Shown piece by piece: positions 26,172-35,242 of a DNA stretch of 64,000 nt; the first letter of the stretch is position 1; every line of letters begins with the position of its first letter. The notes under the pieces were generated by a model, which did not search any database, was not told the origin of the DNA, and saw only the letters and a list, made by a program, of their open reading frames with translations. Location of the stretch: the NCBI RefSeq assembly GCF_014647315.1, contig NZ_BMOY01000003.1:53369-117368 (forward strand), in the 5' to 3' direction. Position numbers and translations under genes: made by a program. This DNA comes from Paenalicyclobacillus cellulosilyticus. Its GTDB lineage: Bacteria > Bacillota > Bacilli > Alicyclobacillales > Alicyclobacillaceae.

Positions 26172-26534
26172 GTGATTTGGCTGCCTGTGCTCGGTTTGAT
26201 CCTCGGTGCGGCCATCGGCCTTGTCGCCAATGTGAGCATCCCGGTGGCGTATTCGAGTTATCTCTCCATCGCCATCTTGGCCGCGCTCGACACGGTGTTC
26301 GGGGGGATCCGGGCGACGCTGGAGAAGTCGTTCGACAGCACGGTGTTTCTCTCCGGGTTTATTGTCAATACGCTGTTGGCCGCCCTGTTGGCGTTCCTCG
26401 GCGAGCAACTGGGCGTCGACCTGTACCTCGCGGCCGTGGTCGCGTTCGGCGTCCGCTTGTTTCAAAACTTGGCGGTCATCCGCCGGATCGCGTTTCGCCG
26501 CTGGAAGGAACGGAGCGGGAAACCCATGGGCTGA
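26172..26534 (+). CDS. sbp: Small basic protein (DUF1290)
   Basis: 120 residues, three to four hydrophobic helices, with the very conserved YSSYLSIAILAALDTVFGGIRA and DLYLAAVVAFGVRLFQNLAVIRR segments of the Sbp family. Conserved membrane protein always found next to ylxX/ftsA in Bacilli; function unknown. GTG 26172 with GGGGGGAG five bases upstream gives the usual family start; the in-frame ATG at 26154 is less likely. Confidence 0.9.
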   Translation: MIWLPVLGLILGAAIGLVANVSIPVAYSSYLSIAILAALDTVFGGIRATLEKSFDSTVFLSGFIVNTLLAALLAFLGEQLGVDLYLAAVVAFGVRLFQNLAVIRRIAFRRWKERSGKPMG

Positions 26535-26601
26535 GCGTCTCGTCTGGGGGAGGGGCGCGCCGGCGGACGAGTATTTCCCGAAAAAAGTTTCAGCGCAGAA
26601 G

Positions 26602-26627
26602 AGGATCGGCGGCGCGCTTGTGGAAAT
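26602..26627 (+). promoter_or_regulatory. Weak candidate sigma-H promoter upstream of ftsA
   Basis: AGGATCG at 26602-26608 and GTGGAAAT at 26620-26627 resemble the sigma-H -35 (AGGA-AT) and -10 (GAAT) elements with appropriate spacing. In B. subtilis ftsAZ has a sigma-H promoter. The -10 match is imperfect, so treat this as a suggestion. Confidence 0.25.
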
Positions 26628-26674
26628 AGATCGGCTGAACAGGGAACAGGCGCACGCAAGGAGGTGCCCAACGC

Positions 26675-27904
26675 TTGGCCAAGGGAGATTACATTGTCAG
26701 CCTGGACATCGGGACGTCGAAGGTACGCGCCATCATCGGCGAGCCGGCTGGCAACAGCATCAACGTCATCGGCGTGGGATCGGCGGATGGCGAAGGCATC
26801 CGGCACGGATCCATCGTTGATATAGACTTGACGGTCGAGTCCATCCGCCAAGCGGTGGACCACGCGGAGCGGATGGTCGGCATTCACATCACGTCCGCGT
26901 ACGTCGGGATATCCGGGAATCATATCCAGTTGCAGAACAGCCACGGGGTCGTGGCGGTTTCATCGCCAGACCGGGAGATCAGCGAGGAGGATGTCGATCG
27001 CGTCCTGCAGCAAGCGCGGGTGGTGGCGCTGCCGCCGGAGCGCGAGATCATCGACGTGGTGGCTCGGGAGTTCATCGTCGACGGCTTGCGGGGCATCGTC
27101 GACCCCCGCGGCATGCTCGGCGTGCGCCTGGAAGTGGAAGCCTATCTCATCACCGGCAGCCGGACCGCTGTCCACAACGTCGTCCGGTGCGTGGAAAAGG
27201 CCGGCATCGAGGTGGCGAACCTGGTGTTGTTGCCCTTGGCCGCAAGCCAGATTGCGTTGTCGAACGACGAGCGCAAACTCGGCGTGGCGCTGGTGGACGT
27301 CGGTGCGGGCGCGACCTCGGTGTCGGTGTTCGACAACGGGGTTTTGGTCGGGACGAGCATCATCCCGATGGGCGGTGACTATGTCACGAACGACATCGCC
27401 ATCGGCCTCCGCACCCAGACGTCGGTGGCGGAACAGATCAAGTTGCGCCACGGTTGCGCATCGGTGGAACTGGCGTCCGAACATGAGCGGTTCAAGGTGC
27501 CGCGCATCGGAAGCAACCAGGAGATGGAATACTCGCAATACGATTTGGCGACCATCATTGAACCGCGCATGCAGGAGATCTTCTCCTTGGTGCGGAAAGA
27601 GATAGAGAAAATGGGGTACTCCCCCGACCTGCCATCCGGGTACGTCTTGCACGGCGGAGTGATGTCGATGCAGGGTGCCAGCGAGGTGGCGGCACAAGAG
27701 TTGAATGCGCCGGTCAGGGTCGCCATCCCTGAATTCCTCGGCGTCCGGGATCCGTCTTTCGTGAACGGTGTGGGTATGATTGCGTATGCGGTGCGTTCGC
27801 AGTTCCGCAATGCTTCGTCGGAAGCAGCGTCGTACGGGCGACCGGTCAAGACCGGCGGCGGCTTGTTCGTTCGTTTCAAGGATTGGCTGCGCGATTTCAT
27901 CTGA
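26675..27904 (+). CDS. ftsA: Cell division protein FtsA
   Basis: 409 residues, actin-fold ATPase that tethers FtsZ to the membrane. Phosphate-binding loop [15 protein letters not shown] (8-22), the SHS2/1C domain in between, a second loop [15 protein letters not shown] (about 206-220), HGGVMSMQG near 325, and a C-terminal amphipathic membrane-targeting helix ([13 protein letters not shown]). TTG 26675 is set by AAGGAGGTG. FtsZ follows after 94 bases. Confidence 0.95.
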   Translation: MAKGDYIVSLDIGTSKVRAIIGEPAGNSINVIGVGSADGEGIRHGSIVDIDLTVESIRQAVDHAERMVGIHITSAYVGISGNHIQLQNSHGVVAVSSPDREISEEDVDRVLQQARVVALPPEREIIDVVAREFIVDGLRGIVDPRGMLGVRLEVEAYLITGSRTAVHNVVRCVEKAGIEVANLVLLPLAASQIALSNDERKLGVALVDVGAGATSVSVFDNGVLVGTSIIPMGGDYVTNDIAIGLRTQTSVAEQIKLRHGCASVELASEHERFKVPRIGSNQEMEYSQYDLATIIEPRMQEIFSLVRKEIEKMGYSPDLPSGYVLHGGVMSMQGASEVAAQELNAPVRVAIPEFLGVRDPSFVNGVGMIAYAVRSQFRNASSEAASYGRPVKTGGGLFVRFKDWLRDFI

Positions 27905-27998
27905 CGGCGTGCGCGCGCGATTTCGCGCAGGGCGGCCGCTCTGCGGCGGTTTCGGCCGACTCGCCGCGACAACGACCGGAGATGTGGGAGGAACAGCG

Positions 27999-29078
27999 AT
28001 GTTGGATTTTGAGTTGGACGTGGAGCCGCTGGCCAAAATCAAAGTGATCGGTGTGGGCGGCGGCGGGTGCAACGCCGTGAACCGGATGATTGAATCGGGG
28101 GTCCAGGGCGTGGAGTTCATCGTGGTCAACACCGACGCCCAGGCCCTGCAGATGTCCAAGGCGCAGACGCGTGTCCAGATTGGAGAAAAGCTGACGCGAG
28201 GTCTCGGTGCCGGCGCCAACCCGGAGATAGGGAAAAAAGCCGCGGAGGAATCGCGGGAAATTCTGACACACGTCCTGCAAGGCGCCGATATGGTGTTTGT
28301 GACGGCGGGGATGGGCGGCGGAACCGGCACGGGGGCTGCGCCCATCATCGCCGAGATCGCCAAGGAGTTGGGCGCATTGACGGTCGGCGTGGTGACGAAG
28401 CCCTTCCGGTTTGAGCAGAAGCGCCGCATGCAACAGGCGGAAATGGGTATCGCCAATTTGAAGGAGAAAGTGGACACGCTCATCGTCATCCCGAACGACC
28501 GCCTGTTGGAGATTGTGGACCGCAACACCCCGATGCTCGACGCGTTCCGTGAGGCAGACAACGTGTTGCGGCAAGGGGTCGCCGGGATCTCGGACCTGAT
28601 TGCGGTCCCCGGGCTCATCAACGTCGACTTTGCGGACGTCAAGGCCATCATGGTGGAGCGCGGATCGGCGTTGATGGGCATCGGCGTGGCAAGTGGAGAA
28701 AACCGGGCGACGGAAGCGGCGAAAAAGGCCATCTCGAGCCCGTTGCTGGAGACGTCCATCGACGGTGCGCGCGGCGTGTTGATGCATATCGCCGGCGGTC
28801 CGAGCCTGAGTTTGTGGGAGGTCAACGAAGCGGCGGACCACGTATCCACCGCGGCCGACCCGGATGTCAACATGATCTTCGGCGCACACATCGACCCGGA
28901 CCTCGGCGATGAAATCGTCGTGACGGTCATCGCCACGGGCTTCGAAAACCGGCCGCAGTCGTCCCAGCCGCCGCGGCGCTCGGCCGTGCTGGAAGATGTG
29001 CCGCTGAGTGCAAACACCAGCAACTGGGAAGTGCCCGCCTTCTTACGCAAGGGAGGGCGCTTCGGCCGGGATCGCTGA
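27999..29078 (+). CDS. ftsZ: Cell division GTPase FtsZ
   Basis: 359 residues. Tubulin-like GTPase that forms the Z ring. [13 protein letters not shown] (about 17-29), [12 protein letters not shown] (tubulin signature, about 104-115) and [11 protein letters not shown] (catalytic T7 loop) are intact. The C-terminal linker is short, ending in the FtsA-binding peptide [10 protein letters not shown]. The frame is open back into ftsA but ATG 27999, after GGGAGG, gives the normal N-terminus. Confidence 0.97.
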   Translation: MLDFELDVEPLAKIKVIGVGGGGCNAVNRMIESGVQGVEFIVVNTDAQALQMSKAQTRVQIGEKLTRGLGAGANPEIGKKAAEESREILTHVLQGADMVFVTAGMGGGTGTGAAPIIAEIAKELGALTVGVVTKPFRFEQKRRMQQAEMGIANLKEKVDTLIVIPNDRLLEIVDRNTPMLDAFREADNVLRQGVAGISDLIAVPGLINVDFADVKAIMVERGSALMGIGVASGENRATEAAKKAISSPLLETSIDGARGVLMHIAGGPSLSLWEVNEAADHVSTAADPDVNMIFGAHIDPDLGDEIVVTVIATGFENRPQSSQPPRRSAVLEDVPLSANTSNWEVPAFLRKGGRFGRDR

Positions 29079-29183
29079 CACTTTGCGGATGGCGGACGGG
29101 AAAACGGCTTGCCCGCGTCGCCAGGTGATGCGGGCCCGTCCTGGTTTGTGTGTCTTCCCGGTGTGTGACCTCACTGCACCCAC

Positions 29184-29217
29184 GCGTGTGCCAGGTGGCG
29201 CACGCTTTTTTCTTTTT
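29184..29217 (+). terminator. Rho-independent terminator after ftsZ
   Basis: A 9-bp stem with one G-U pair (29184-29192 and 29197-29205), four-base loop AGGT, then TTTTTTCTTTTT. Divides the vegetative ftsAZ transcript from the sporulation operon. Confidence 0.9.
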
Positions 29218-29246
29218 CACAAAACTTGCCCCGCCTGACCGTCAAG

Positions 29247-29281
29247 TTCCGACAAGCTTTGTAATAGATATTCAGTATACT
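29247..29281 (+). promoter_or_regulatory. Candidate spoIIG promoter with Spo0A-box-like site
   Basis: TATACT at 29276-29281 sits 27 bases before the spoIIGA GTG. Upstream at 29249-29255 the strand reads CCGACAA-like, whose complement TTGTCGG resembles the Spo0A box TGTCGAA (6 of 7 over TGTCGGA). In B. subtilis spoIIG is a sigma-A promoter with an unusually long spacer activated by phosphorylated Spo0A. The position between a terminator and spoIIGA supports this. Confidence 0.42.
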
Positions 29282-29308
29282 GTGAGCAAAACCGTCCGGG
29301 GTGGTGCC

Positions 29309-30412
29309 GTGCCGGTCGTCTACATCGACGTCGTCTGGCTCGTCAACTTCGCGATGGACGCCGTGCTGCTGGCGGTGACGGGTTGGATCCTGCGGCGGAC
29401 TGTGCGGCCGTGGCGGGTGTTGCTCGGGGCACTGGCAGGTTCCGTCTATGCGCTCTCCGTCTTTTTCCCCACCCTCTCTCTGCTCACCACATGGCCTGGC
29501 AAGGCTGCCGCATCCCTGCTGATGGTGGCCATTGCTCTGCCTTGGCGCCGCAGCCTGGATCTGGCCCGGAATGCAGCTGTGTTCTACATGGTCAGTTTCC
29601 TCTGCGCCGGGGCCGCCATCGCCATCCACTTTGCGCTCCCGGCGGTCTCCGTGGCCCAAGGCACGGTGGTTGCAGCCAACCGCCTGGCTTTTTTGACCAG
29701 CCTCGGCAGCCTCAGCCTCATCGTGGCGTGTCCTGTCGCTTGGGCGGGGATTCGACTCTTGGTGCGCCACTTGCGGATGCGGGCATGGTTGCAAGCGACA
29801 GCGTGCACCGTGCACGTGGTGGTCGCCGGCAAGGAGGTGGTGTTCACCGGACTGCTGGATACAGGCAACCGGCTTTACGATCCCATCTCACGCCGGCCGG
29901 TCTGTCTGGTGGAGGCGGAAGCGCTCGCGCCTGTCTTGCCGCCCGCGCTGGCCGCCGCGGAGACGGAGCGATGGCTGGAGGCGCTCAGCCGCGTGGACGA
30001 TGCAGCGTGGCGTCGCCGCCTTGCTGTCGTGCCGTACCGAGGGGCGGGCGGGACGCAACAGGTGACGGTGGCGGTACGGCCGGACGAGGTCCGCATCACC
30101 TGCGAAGGGCGCTCGGTTCGCGCCGGACCGTGCCTGCTCGCGCTCCATCCGAACGGCCTGTCGCTCGACCGCCACTTTCAAGCGATTCTGCATACCGATC
30201 TCATCATGGGAGATGACGGGATTGAAGATGCCGTGGAGCAACACGAGGATGATGTGGCGCCTGCGCTGGCAACTGATGTGGATTCGTCTGCGGCGGAAGC
30301 TCGCGGGCGGCAGCGAAGAGGTTTACTACGTCGGCGGGGGAGAAGCGCTGCCGCCGCCCCTGACCCGGGAGGAGGAGGAGTATCTCCTCAGCCGCCTGCC
30401 GGAAGGCGATGA
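29309..30412 (+). CDS. spoIIGA: Sporulation sigma-E factor processing peptidase SpoIIGA
   Basis: 367 residues. Five N-terminal membrane helices (from [18 protein letters not shown]) followed by a cytosolic aspartic-protease domain with [11 protein letters not shown]; Asp184 corresponds to the catalytic Asp of the B. subtilis enzyme. It cleaves the pro-sequence from pro-sigma-E in the mother cell. GTG 29309 fits the family start. The family is usually about 300-310 residues. Here the frame runs on ~55 residues in an Ala/Arg/Gly-rich tail that overlaps sigE by about 164 bases, either from loss of the ancestral stop or from a sequence error. Confidence 0.9.
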   Translation: MPVVYIDVVWLVNFAMDAVLLAVTGWILRRTVRPWRVLLGALAGSVYALSVFFPTLSLLTTWPGKAAASLLMVAIALPWRRSLDLARNAAVFYMVSFLCAGAAIAIHFALPAVSVAQGTVVAANRLAFLTSLGSLSLIVACPVAWAGIRLLVRHLRMRAWLQATACTVHVVVAGKEVVFTGLLDTGNRLYDPISRRPVCLVEAEALAPVLPPALAAAETERWLEALSRVDDAAWRRRLAVVPYRGAGGTQQVTVAVRPDEVRITCEGRSVRAGPCLLALHPNGLSLDRHFQAILHTDLIMGDDGIEDAVEQHEDDVAPALATDVDSSAAEARGRQRRGLLRRRGRSAAAAPDPGGGGVSPQPPAGRR

Positions 30413-30965
30413 AGCGGTCCGGACCATGCTCATTGAACGGAATCTGCGCCTGGTTGTGTACATCGCCCGCAAGTTCGAGAACACGGGGGTGCACATCGAG
30501 GACTTGGTTTCCATTGGGACGATTGGCTTGATCAAGGCGGTCAATACGTTTGATCCGTCGAAAAAAATCAAGCTCGCGACGTACGCGTCGCGTTGCATCG
30601 AAAATGAGATTCTGATGTTTCTTCGCCGCAACAACAAGGTGCGGGCCGAGGTGTCGTTCGATGAACCGCTCAACGTGGATTGGGACGGCAACGAGCTCTT
30701 GCTCTCCGACGTGATGGGCACAGATCCGGATACCATATACCGTAATCTGGAAGAAGAAGTCGATCGCGCCTTGTTGTACGACGCCCTGGATAAACTGTCC
30801 GAACGCGAACGAACCATCATGGAACTGCGCTTCGGGTTGCGCACAGGCCAGGAGATGACCCAGAAGGATGTCGCCGACCGCCTGGGCATTTCCCAGTCTT
30901 ACATCTCACGTTTGGAAAAACGGATCATCAAACGGCTGCGCAAGGAATTCAACCGCATGATGTGA
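30249..30965 (+). CDS. sigE: RNA polymerase sporulation factor sigma-E precursor
   Basis: 238 residues. The first ~28 residues ([17 protein letters not shown]) form an amphipathic pro-sequence ending before SEEVYYVGG, where SpoIIGA is expected to cut. Region 2 ([36 protein letters not shown]) and region 4 ([22 protein letters not shown]) are near identical to B. subtilis sigma-E. Sigma-E drives early mother-cell transcription. The start is uncertain: in-frame ATG 30213, TTG 30222 and ATG 30228 precede; ATG 30249 is preferred from the pro-sequence alignment and a GGAG ten bases upstream. All lie inside spoIIGA. Confidence 0.93.
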   Translation: MMWRLRWQLMWIRLRRKLAGGSEEVYYVGGGEALPPPLTREEEEYLLSRLPEGDEAVRTMLIERNLRLVVYIARKFENTGVHIEDLVSIGTIGLIKAVNTFDPSKKIKLATYASRCIENEILMFLRRNNKVRAEVSFDEPLNVDWDGNELLLSDVMGTDPDTIYRNLEEEVDRALLYDALDKLSERERTIMELRFGLRTGQEMTQKDVADRLGISQSYISRLEKRIIKRLRKEFNRMM

Positions 30966-31096
30966 CGGGATGGCATACGGGGAACGGGTTGCCGAAGCAT
31001 GGGTTGCCGAAGTTCACATGGTTGGCCGCCGAATCAAGCCGTGTCGTTTTGCCGCGTGGGGCCGGTCCTTTCTCGTCGGGAAGGGGCCGGCCTCGG

Positions 31097-31128
31097 TGCA
31101 TAACGCCGGATCGCGGGCGGACATACTA
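31097..31128 (+). promoter_or_regulatory. Forespore (sigma-F/sigma-G type) promoter for sigG
   Basis: TGCATA at 31097-31102 and CATACTA at 31122-31128 match the sigma-G/sigma-F -35 (GYATA) and -10 (CATACTA) elements; the spacer is 18-19 bases depending on register. It lies 83 bases before the sigG ATG. In B. subtilis the same gap carries the sigma-F-dependent, sigma-G-autoregulated promoter of spoIIIG. Confidence 0.68.
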
Positions 31129-31210
31129 CAGTTGGCAGATCGGTCGGAGGCTTGCTGTCCGGTTGCCTCACCGCAACACATCTTGGTCCAGTCACCTAGG
31201 GGGGCGCGCC

Positions 31211-31990
31211 ATGAAACGCAACAAGGTCGAGATCTGCGGCGTCAACACCTCGCAGTTGCCGGTTCTGACCAACGCCGAGATGCGGGAGTTGTTCGCCCAG
31301 TTGCAACAGGGTGACCGGCGGGCGCGCGAGAAGTTGGTGAATGGCAACCTGCGGCTGGTGTTGTCGGTCATCCAGCGCTTCAACAACCGCGGCGAAAACG
31401 TGGATGACTTGTTTCAAGTGGGATGCATCGGACTCATGAAGGCCATCGATAACTTCGACCTGTCTCAGAATGTACGCTTTTCCACGTACGCGGTCCCGAT
31501 GATTGTCGGGGAAATCCGCCGTTACCTCCGCGACAACAACCCGGTCCGCGTCAGCCGCTCCCTGCGCGACATCGCCTACAAGGCGCTCCAGGTCAGGGAT
31601 CAGCTCACCAATCAGAATCTCCGGGAACCGACCATCCAAGAGATCTCGAACTACATGGACGTGCCCAAAGAGGAAGTCGTGTTTGCGTTGGATGCCATCC
31701 AAGACCCTGTTTCGTTGTTTGAACCCATCTATCATGACGGCGGCGATCCGATTTATGTCATGGACCAGATCCACGACGAGAAAAACCTGGATGCCCATTG
31801 GGTAGAGGGCATTGCCATCCGTGAGGCGATGCGCCGGTTGTCGGATCGCGAAAAGAAAATCCTGTCCATGCGCTTTTACGAAGGAAAGACCCAGATGGAG
31901 GTGGCGGAAGAGATCGGGATCTCGCAGGCTCAGGTGTCTCGCCTGGAAAAAGCAGCCATACAGCGCATGCAGAAACACATCCAATCCTAG
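31211..31990 (+). CDS. sigG: RNA polymerase sporulation factor sigma-G
   Basis: 259 residues, essentially the family length. RNKVEICGVNTSQLPVL at the N-terminus, region 2 (NGNLRLVLSVIQRFNNRGE, FSTYAVPMIVGEIRRYLRD), region 3 (SRSLRDIAYKAL, LFEPIYHDGGDPIYVMDQI) and region 4 (TQMEVAEEIGISQAQVSRLEK). Late forespore sigma factor; activates spore-protective and germination genes. ATG 31211 has AGGGGGG seven bases upstream; the in-frame extension to 30962 would cross the promoter. Confidence 0.96.
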   Translation: MKRNKVEICGVNTSQLPVLTNAEMRELFAQLQQGDRRAREKLVNGNLRLVLSVIQRFNNRGENVDDLFQVGCIGLMKAIDNFDLSQNVRFSTYAVPMIVGEIRRYLRDNNPVRVSRSLRDIAYKALQVRDQLTNQNLREPTIQEISNYMDVPKEEVVFALDAIQDPVSLFEPIYHDGGDPIYVMDQIHDEKNLDAHWVEGIAIREAMRRLSDREKKILSMRFYEGKTQMEVAEEIGISQAQVSRLEKAAIQRMQKHIQS

Positions 31991-32138
31991 GGCACGCGGG
32001 CATCGATCTTGGAGTGCTGCCGCCTTCCTCGGGCAAGTTCCGCAGCTGCCGCGAATATGGCATGGCCGGCTCGTGTCTCGTCATAAGATGGAACAAGGTA
32101 CACGTGCTGCAGGGTGGCAGGAAGGCAGGGGCCTCCAC

Positions 32139-32438
32139 ATGACGCGGATTTCTGATCTACAATCAAAAGACGTGGTGAACATCAGCGACGGCAAGCGGCT
32201 GGGGACCATCGGCGACTTGGAGATCGATATCGAAAACGGGCTTATCCATGCCATCGTGGTACCTGGCCAAGGCCGTTTTTTTGGCATGGTCGGCGGTGGA
32301 CCGGAGGTCGTCGTTCCCTGGAACCGGATTGTGAAAATCGGATCCGATGTCATCCTCGTCGACCTTCGGCCCAACCGCGACGCAAGCTACTACTTGCCCG
32401 CCGGCAAGCCGGGCAAACCGGGGACGGGCGGATACTGA
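32139..32438 (+). CDS. ylmC: YlmC/YmxH family PRC-barrel sporulation protein
   Basis: 99 residues. MTRISDLQSKDVVNISDGKRLGTIGDLEID and GLIHAIVVPG form the YlmC/YmxH PRC-barrel fold; GGPEVVVPWNRIVKIGSDVILVDL closes it. Many spore formers carry it directly after sigG, as here, and it is counted as a sporulation-associated protein, but its biochemical role is unknown. An in-frame extension back to 31812 overlaps sigG and is not supported; ATG 32139 follows GGAAGGCAGGGG. Confidence 0.85.
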   Translation: MTRISDLQSKDVVNISDGKRLGTIGDLEIDIENGLIHAIVVPGQGRFFGMVGGGPEVVVPWNRIVKIGSDVILVDLRPNRDASYYLPAGKPGKPGTGGY

Positions 32439-32455
32439 ACGGGTGTGAGAAGCGA

Positions 32456-33268
32456 ATGCTCACCACGTGGTCAGGCGGGGTGGACAGCCCCATCTGGTGG
32501 CAACCGCGTTGGTCGGACGACGGAGCGCGCGGTTTGTTCTCGTTTCGTGTGCACGGGATGAGCCGGTTTCCCTATGCTTCGCTCAACGTGGGTCTTCATG
32601 TCGGAGACCGGACGGAGCACGTCGTGGCCAACCGGAACCGGTGCGCGCAAGCGCTCGGCGTCCCGCTCACGCACTGGGTGTTTGCCGAACAGGTGCACGG
32701 GACGCAGGTCGCCGTCGTCGGCCGGGCGGACTGCGGGGCGGGCAGCGACGGACACGTGCCGCCCATCCCGGGGGCCGATGCCCTCATCACGGGTGAACCC
32801 GGGGTGGTCATCGCGGTTATGGCCGCAGATTGTGTGCCGGTGCTCCTCTATGACCGGCGAAACCGTGTGGTGGCGGCGGTGCATTCTGGATGGCGCGGCA
32901 CGGTGGGGCATATCGTGGTGAAGACGCTGGCGCGGATGCGCGAGGTGTTTGGCACCGCAACCACGGATGTGGAAGCGTGGCTTGGCCCGTCCATCCGCCG
33001 CTGCTGCTATGAGGTGGACCGGGCGGTGGCTTCTCAGGTGGCGGCGGCGTTTGGCGAGCGGTTCGTGATGCGGCGCCGTGGCCGGGCGGACCGGTTTCTG
33101 GTCGGCTTGGCGCAATGCATTCGTGCCGATTTGACGCGCGCCGGCGTCCCCGGGGAGCAGGTCCGGGACAGCGGGGTCTGCACATCATGCCGGGTGGACG
33201 TCCTGTTTTCCCACCGTGCGGAAGGGGGACGGACAGGCCGCCAGTTGGCCGCCGTCTGTCTGTTTTGA
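32456..33268 (+). CDS. pgeF: Peptidoglycan editing factor PgeF (YlmD/YfiH, multicopper-type phosphorylase family)
   Basis: 270 residues, DUF152/LACC1 family. SLNVGLHVGD, FAEQVHGTQV, AADCVPVLL and AVHSGWRGTVG carry the conserved His and Cys that bind zinc at the active site; CCYEV and DSGVCTSC follow. Homologues phosphorolyse purine nucleosides, and E. coli YfiH removes misincorporated Ser/Gly from UDP-MurNAc. The gene is ylmD of B. subtilis by position after ylmC. ATG 32456 has only a modest Shine-Dalgarno. Confidence 0.9.
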   Translation: MLTTWSGGVDSPIWWQPRWSDDGARGLFSFRVHGMSRFPYASLNVGLHVGDRTEHVVANRNRCAQALGVPLTHWVFAEQVHGTQVAVVGRADCGAGSDGHVPPIPGADALITGEPGVVIAVMAADCVPVLLYDRRNRVVAAVHSGWRGTVGHIVVKTLARMREVFGTATTDVEAWLGPSIRRCCYEVDRAVASQVAAAFGERFVMRRRGRADRFLVGLAQCIRADLTRAGVPGEQVRDSGVCTSCRVDVLFSHRAEGGRTGRQLAAVCLF

Positions 33269-33436
33269 TTCTTGAAGGTCAAGAACCATACCTGCGGGCA
33301 GCAGGAATTTGCACGCTCGAGATGGAATTTCAACTTGGTTCGTGACGCGGTTCGACAACCACATGCCGCGTTCATGCCATGCGCACGGCGTGTAGGCAGA
33401 CAGGGAGTGGGAAGGCAGGGGCTGCAGGTGGAGACC

Positions 33437-34141
33437 ATGGAGAAAGAAGCCGTGGATTGGGCGACAACCTACCGGAAGCGCCTCGCCGAGGTAGAGGATG
33501 CCATCGCGGCGGCGTGCCGGCGAGCTGGGCGCGCACCGCAAGAGGTGCGGGTCATCGCCGTCACCAAGTATGTGGGTCCGGAACGGTTGGGTGACCTGTT
33601 GGCCGCGGGACTGCGTGAATTGGGAGAAAACCGCTGGCAGCAGGCGCGAGAGAAGCTGATGCGGCCGGAAGCCGGCGCGGCGACCTGGCATTTCATCGGC
33701 CGTCTGCAAAAGAACAAGGTGAAAGCGGTGGTCCGCCATTTTGCCTGGATTCATTCCATAGACAGCGTGGAACTGGGAACATTCGTCGCCGCGCAGGCAG
33801 CCGCGGCCGGCCGCGAGGTGAATTGTCTTCTCCAGGTGAACGTCTCGGGTGAGGCGACCAAGGCGGGGTTGCCTCCGGAAGAGGTCAGCGCCGCGGCGCA
33901 GGCGTTGGTCCGCCTGGAGGGCATCCGCTTGCGCGGCCTCATGACCATGGCGCCGGTGACCGACGACCCGGAGTCGGTGCGGCCGGTGTTCGCCGCGTTG
34001 CGGCAATTGCGGGACGAGGTGAGGCAGCAACTGGGCGATCCCGCTTTTTCCGAGTTGTCGATGGGGATGTCGGACGATTTTCCCGCCGCTGTGGCGGAAG
34101 GCGCGACGATGGTACGGATAGGGCGCCGGCTCGTAGGGTGA
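33437..34141 (+). CDS. ylmE: PLP-binding protein YlmE/YggS
   Basis: About 234 residues, alanine-racemase-like TIM barrel without racemase activity. VIAVTKYVG carries the PLP lysine; GENRWQQAREK, WHFIGRLQKNK and LRGLMTMAP are YggS motifs; the C-terminus has LSMGMSDDFPAAVAEGATMVRIG. The family maintains vitamin B6 and amino-acid homeostasis. The frame is open back to 33272 but ATG 33437 (or GTG 33428) gives the family start. About 160 bases separate it from ylmD. Confidence 0.9.
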   Translation: MEKEAVDWATTYRKRLAEVEDAIAAACRRAGRAPQEVRVIAVTKYVGPERLGDLLAAGLRELGENRWQQAREKLMRPEAGAATWHFIGRLQKNKVKAVVRHFAWIHSIDSVELGTFVAAQAAAAGREVNCLLQVNVSGEATKAGLPPEEVSAAAQALVRLEGIRLRGLMTMAPVTDDPESVRPVFAALRQLRDEVRQQLGDPAFSELSMGMSDDFPAAVAEGATMVRIGRRLVG

Positions 34142-34151
34142 GATGACACAC

Positions 34152-34445
34152 ATGGACCTGTACACCGTCTTGTTTGCCGTGGTACAAACCGGATTGACTG
34201 TATATGGATACCTGCTCATCGCGACGGCGCTCGTGTCGTGGTTGCCGGACATCGCGGACACCAAGGTCGGCCAATGGCTCGATCGCCTGACCGGTCCGTA
34301 CCTGCGCTTGTTCAAATTTATTCCTCCGCTGCAGTTTGGGGGCGTCGGTTTGGATGTCTCGTTCATCGTGGCGGTGATCGTCTACTTTTTCGTCGAACAG
34401 GGTGTGTTGACCATCCTGGATGCGGTGGTGAGGAGCCTCGCGTGA
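34152..34445 (+). CDS. ylmG: YggT family membrane protein YlmG
   Basis: 97 residues with two hydrophobic segments flanking the conserved loop ALVSWLPDIADTKVGQWLDRLTGPYLRLFKFIPP. Members sit next to division genes in many bacteria; function unclear, possibly envelope or division. ATG 34152 with GGTGAG nine bases upstream is preferred over ATG 34143. It starts ten bases after the ylmE stop, leaving no room for sepF, which occupies this position in B. subtilis. Confidence 0.88.
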   Translation: MDLYTVLFAVVQTGLTVYGYLLIATALVSWLPDIADTKVGQWLDRLTGPYLRLFKFIPPLQFGGVGLDVSFIVAVIVYFFVEQGVLTILDAVVRSLA

Positions 34446-34449
34446 CTTC

Positions 34450-35235
34450 ATGACGAGTTCGCGCACAGGGTGGGTGCGACCGGCGGAACGGCCGTTTGTA
34501 CAGCGGGCAACGGAGTGGGTCGAGCGTGTGCTTACCCGCGGCCGCTGGCAGTTGACCGATTTTTTGTCTCCGCGCGAGGTGTATCTGCTGGAGGCGATTG
34601 CGCGCCGGGAAGGGATGGTGGTCCGCACCGACGGCGGGTACGACGCGGCGGAGCGCCGGCGGGCATTGGTGCTGCCGGAAGATTGGCCTTTGGCACGAGA
34701 AGACTTTCGCATCGCGGTGTTGGCCGCTGTCGGAATGACCCCGGGGTTTGCACCGGAACACGGCCACGTGTTGGGCAGCATTCTCGGCACCGGGATTGAA
34801 CGGCGGTTGATTGGGGACATTGCCGTCACGGACGACAAGGTGCTGGTGGCGGTGTGTAAAGAAATGGAAAGTTATTTGCTGCAGAACTGGCGGCAGGTGG
34901 GACGGGATCCGGTGCGTGTGGATGTGGTCACCGGTTCGGTCGCGTGGCCCCTGCCGGCTTATGAAACCCAGGTCATCACCGTGTCCAGCTTGCGCGTGGA
35001 CGCGGTGCTCGCACAGGCGTGCCGCCTGTCGCGCGCACGGGCCCAAGAAGCCGTCGCCGGCGGGAAGGTGTCGCTCAACTTCGCGCCGTGCAGCCACCCG
35101 GATGAAGAAGTCGGGCCGGGGGACCTTCTCTCGCTCCGCGGCTTCGGCCGGGTATGGGTCCGGGACGTCAAGGGCGTGTCGCGGCGGGACCGCATGGTGA
35201 TCGAGGTCGGCGTATTGAAATCGCGATCGCGATGA
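34450..35235 (+). CDS. ylmH: S4-domain RNA-binding protein YlmH
   Basis: 261 residues. N-terminal half YlmH-type (RATEWVERVLTRGRWQLTDFLSPREVYLLEAI...GHVLGSILGTGIERRLIGDI), C-terminal S4 domain (SLRVDAVLAQACRLSRARAQEAVAGGKVSLN) that binds rRNA/tRNA-like structures. In B. subtilis YlmH has been linked to ribosome-associated quality control, where it can act like RqcP. An rqcH gene lies in this same window at 54969-56825. Confidence 0.88.
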   Translation: MTSSRTGWVRPAERPFVQRATEWVERVLTRGRWQLTDFLSPREVYLLEAIARREGMVVRTDGGYDAAERRRALVLPEDWPLAREDFRIAVLAAVGMTPGFAPEHGHVLGSILGTGIERRLIGDIAVTDDKVLVAVCKEMESYLLQNWRQVGRDPVRVDVVTGSVAWPLPAYETQVITVSSLRVDAVLAQACRLSRARAQEAVAGGKVSLNFAPCSHPDEEVGPGDLLSLRGFGRVWVRDVKGVSRRDRMVIEVGVLKSRSR

Positions 35236-35242
35236 AGGAATT

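Noticed and set aside
31060..31092. GC hairpin between sigE and sigG considered as a terminator
   Set aside because: Arms GGCCGG...CCGGCC pair imperfectly and there is no T-tract; the sigG promoter overlaps its 3' side.
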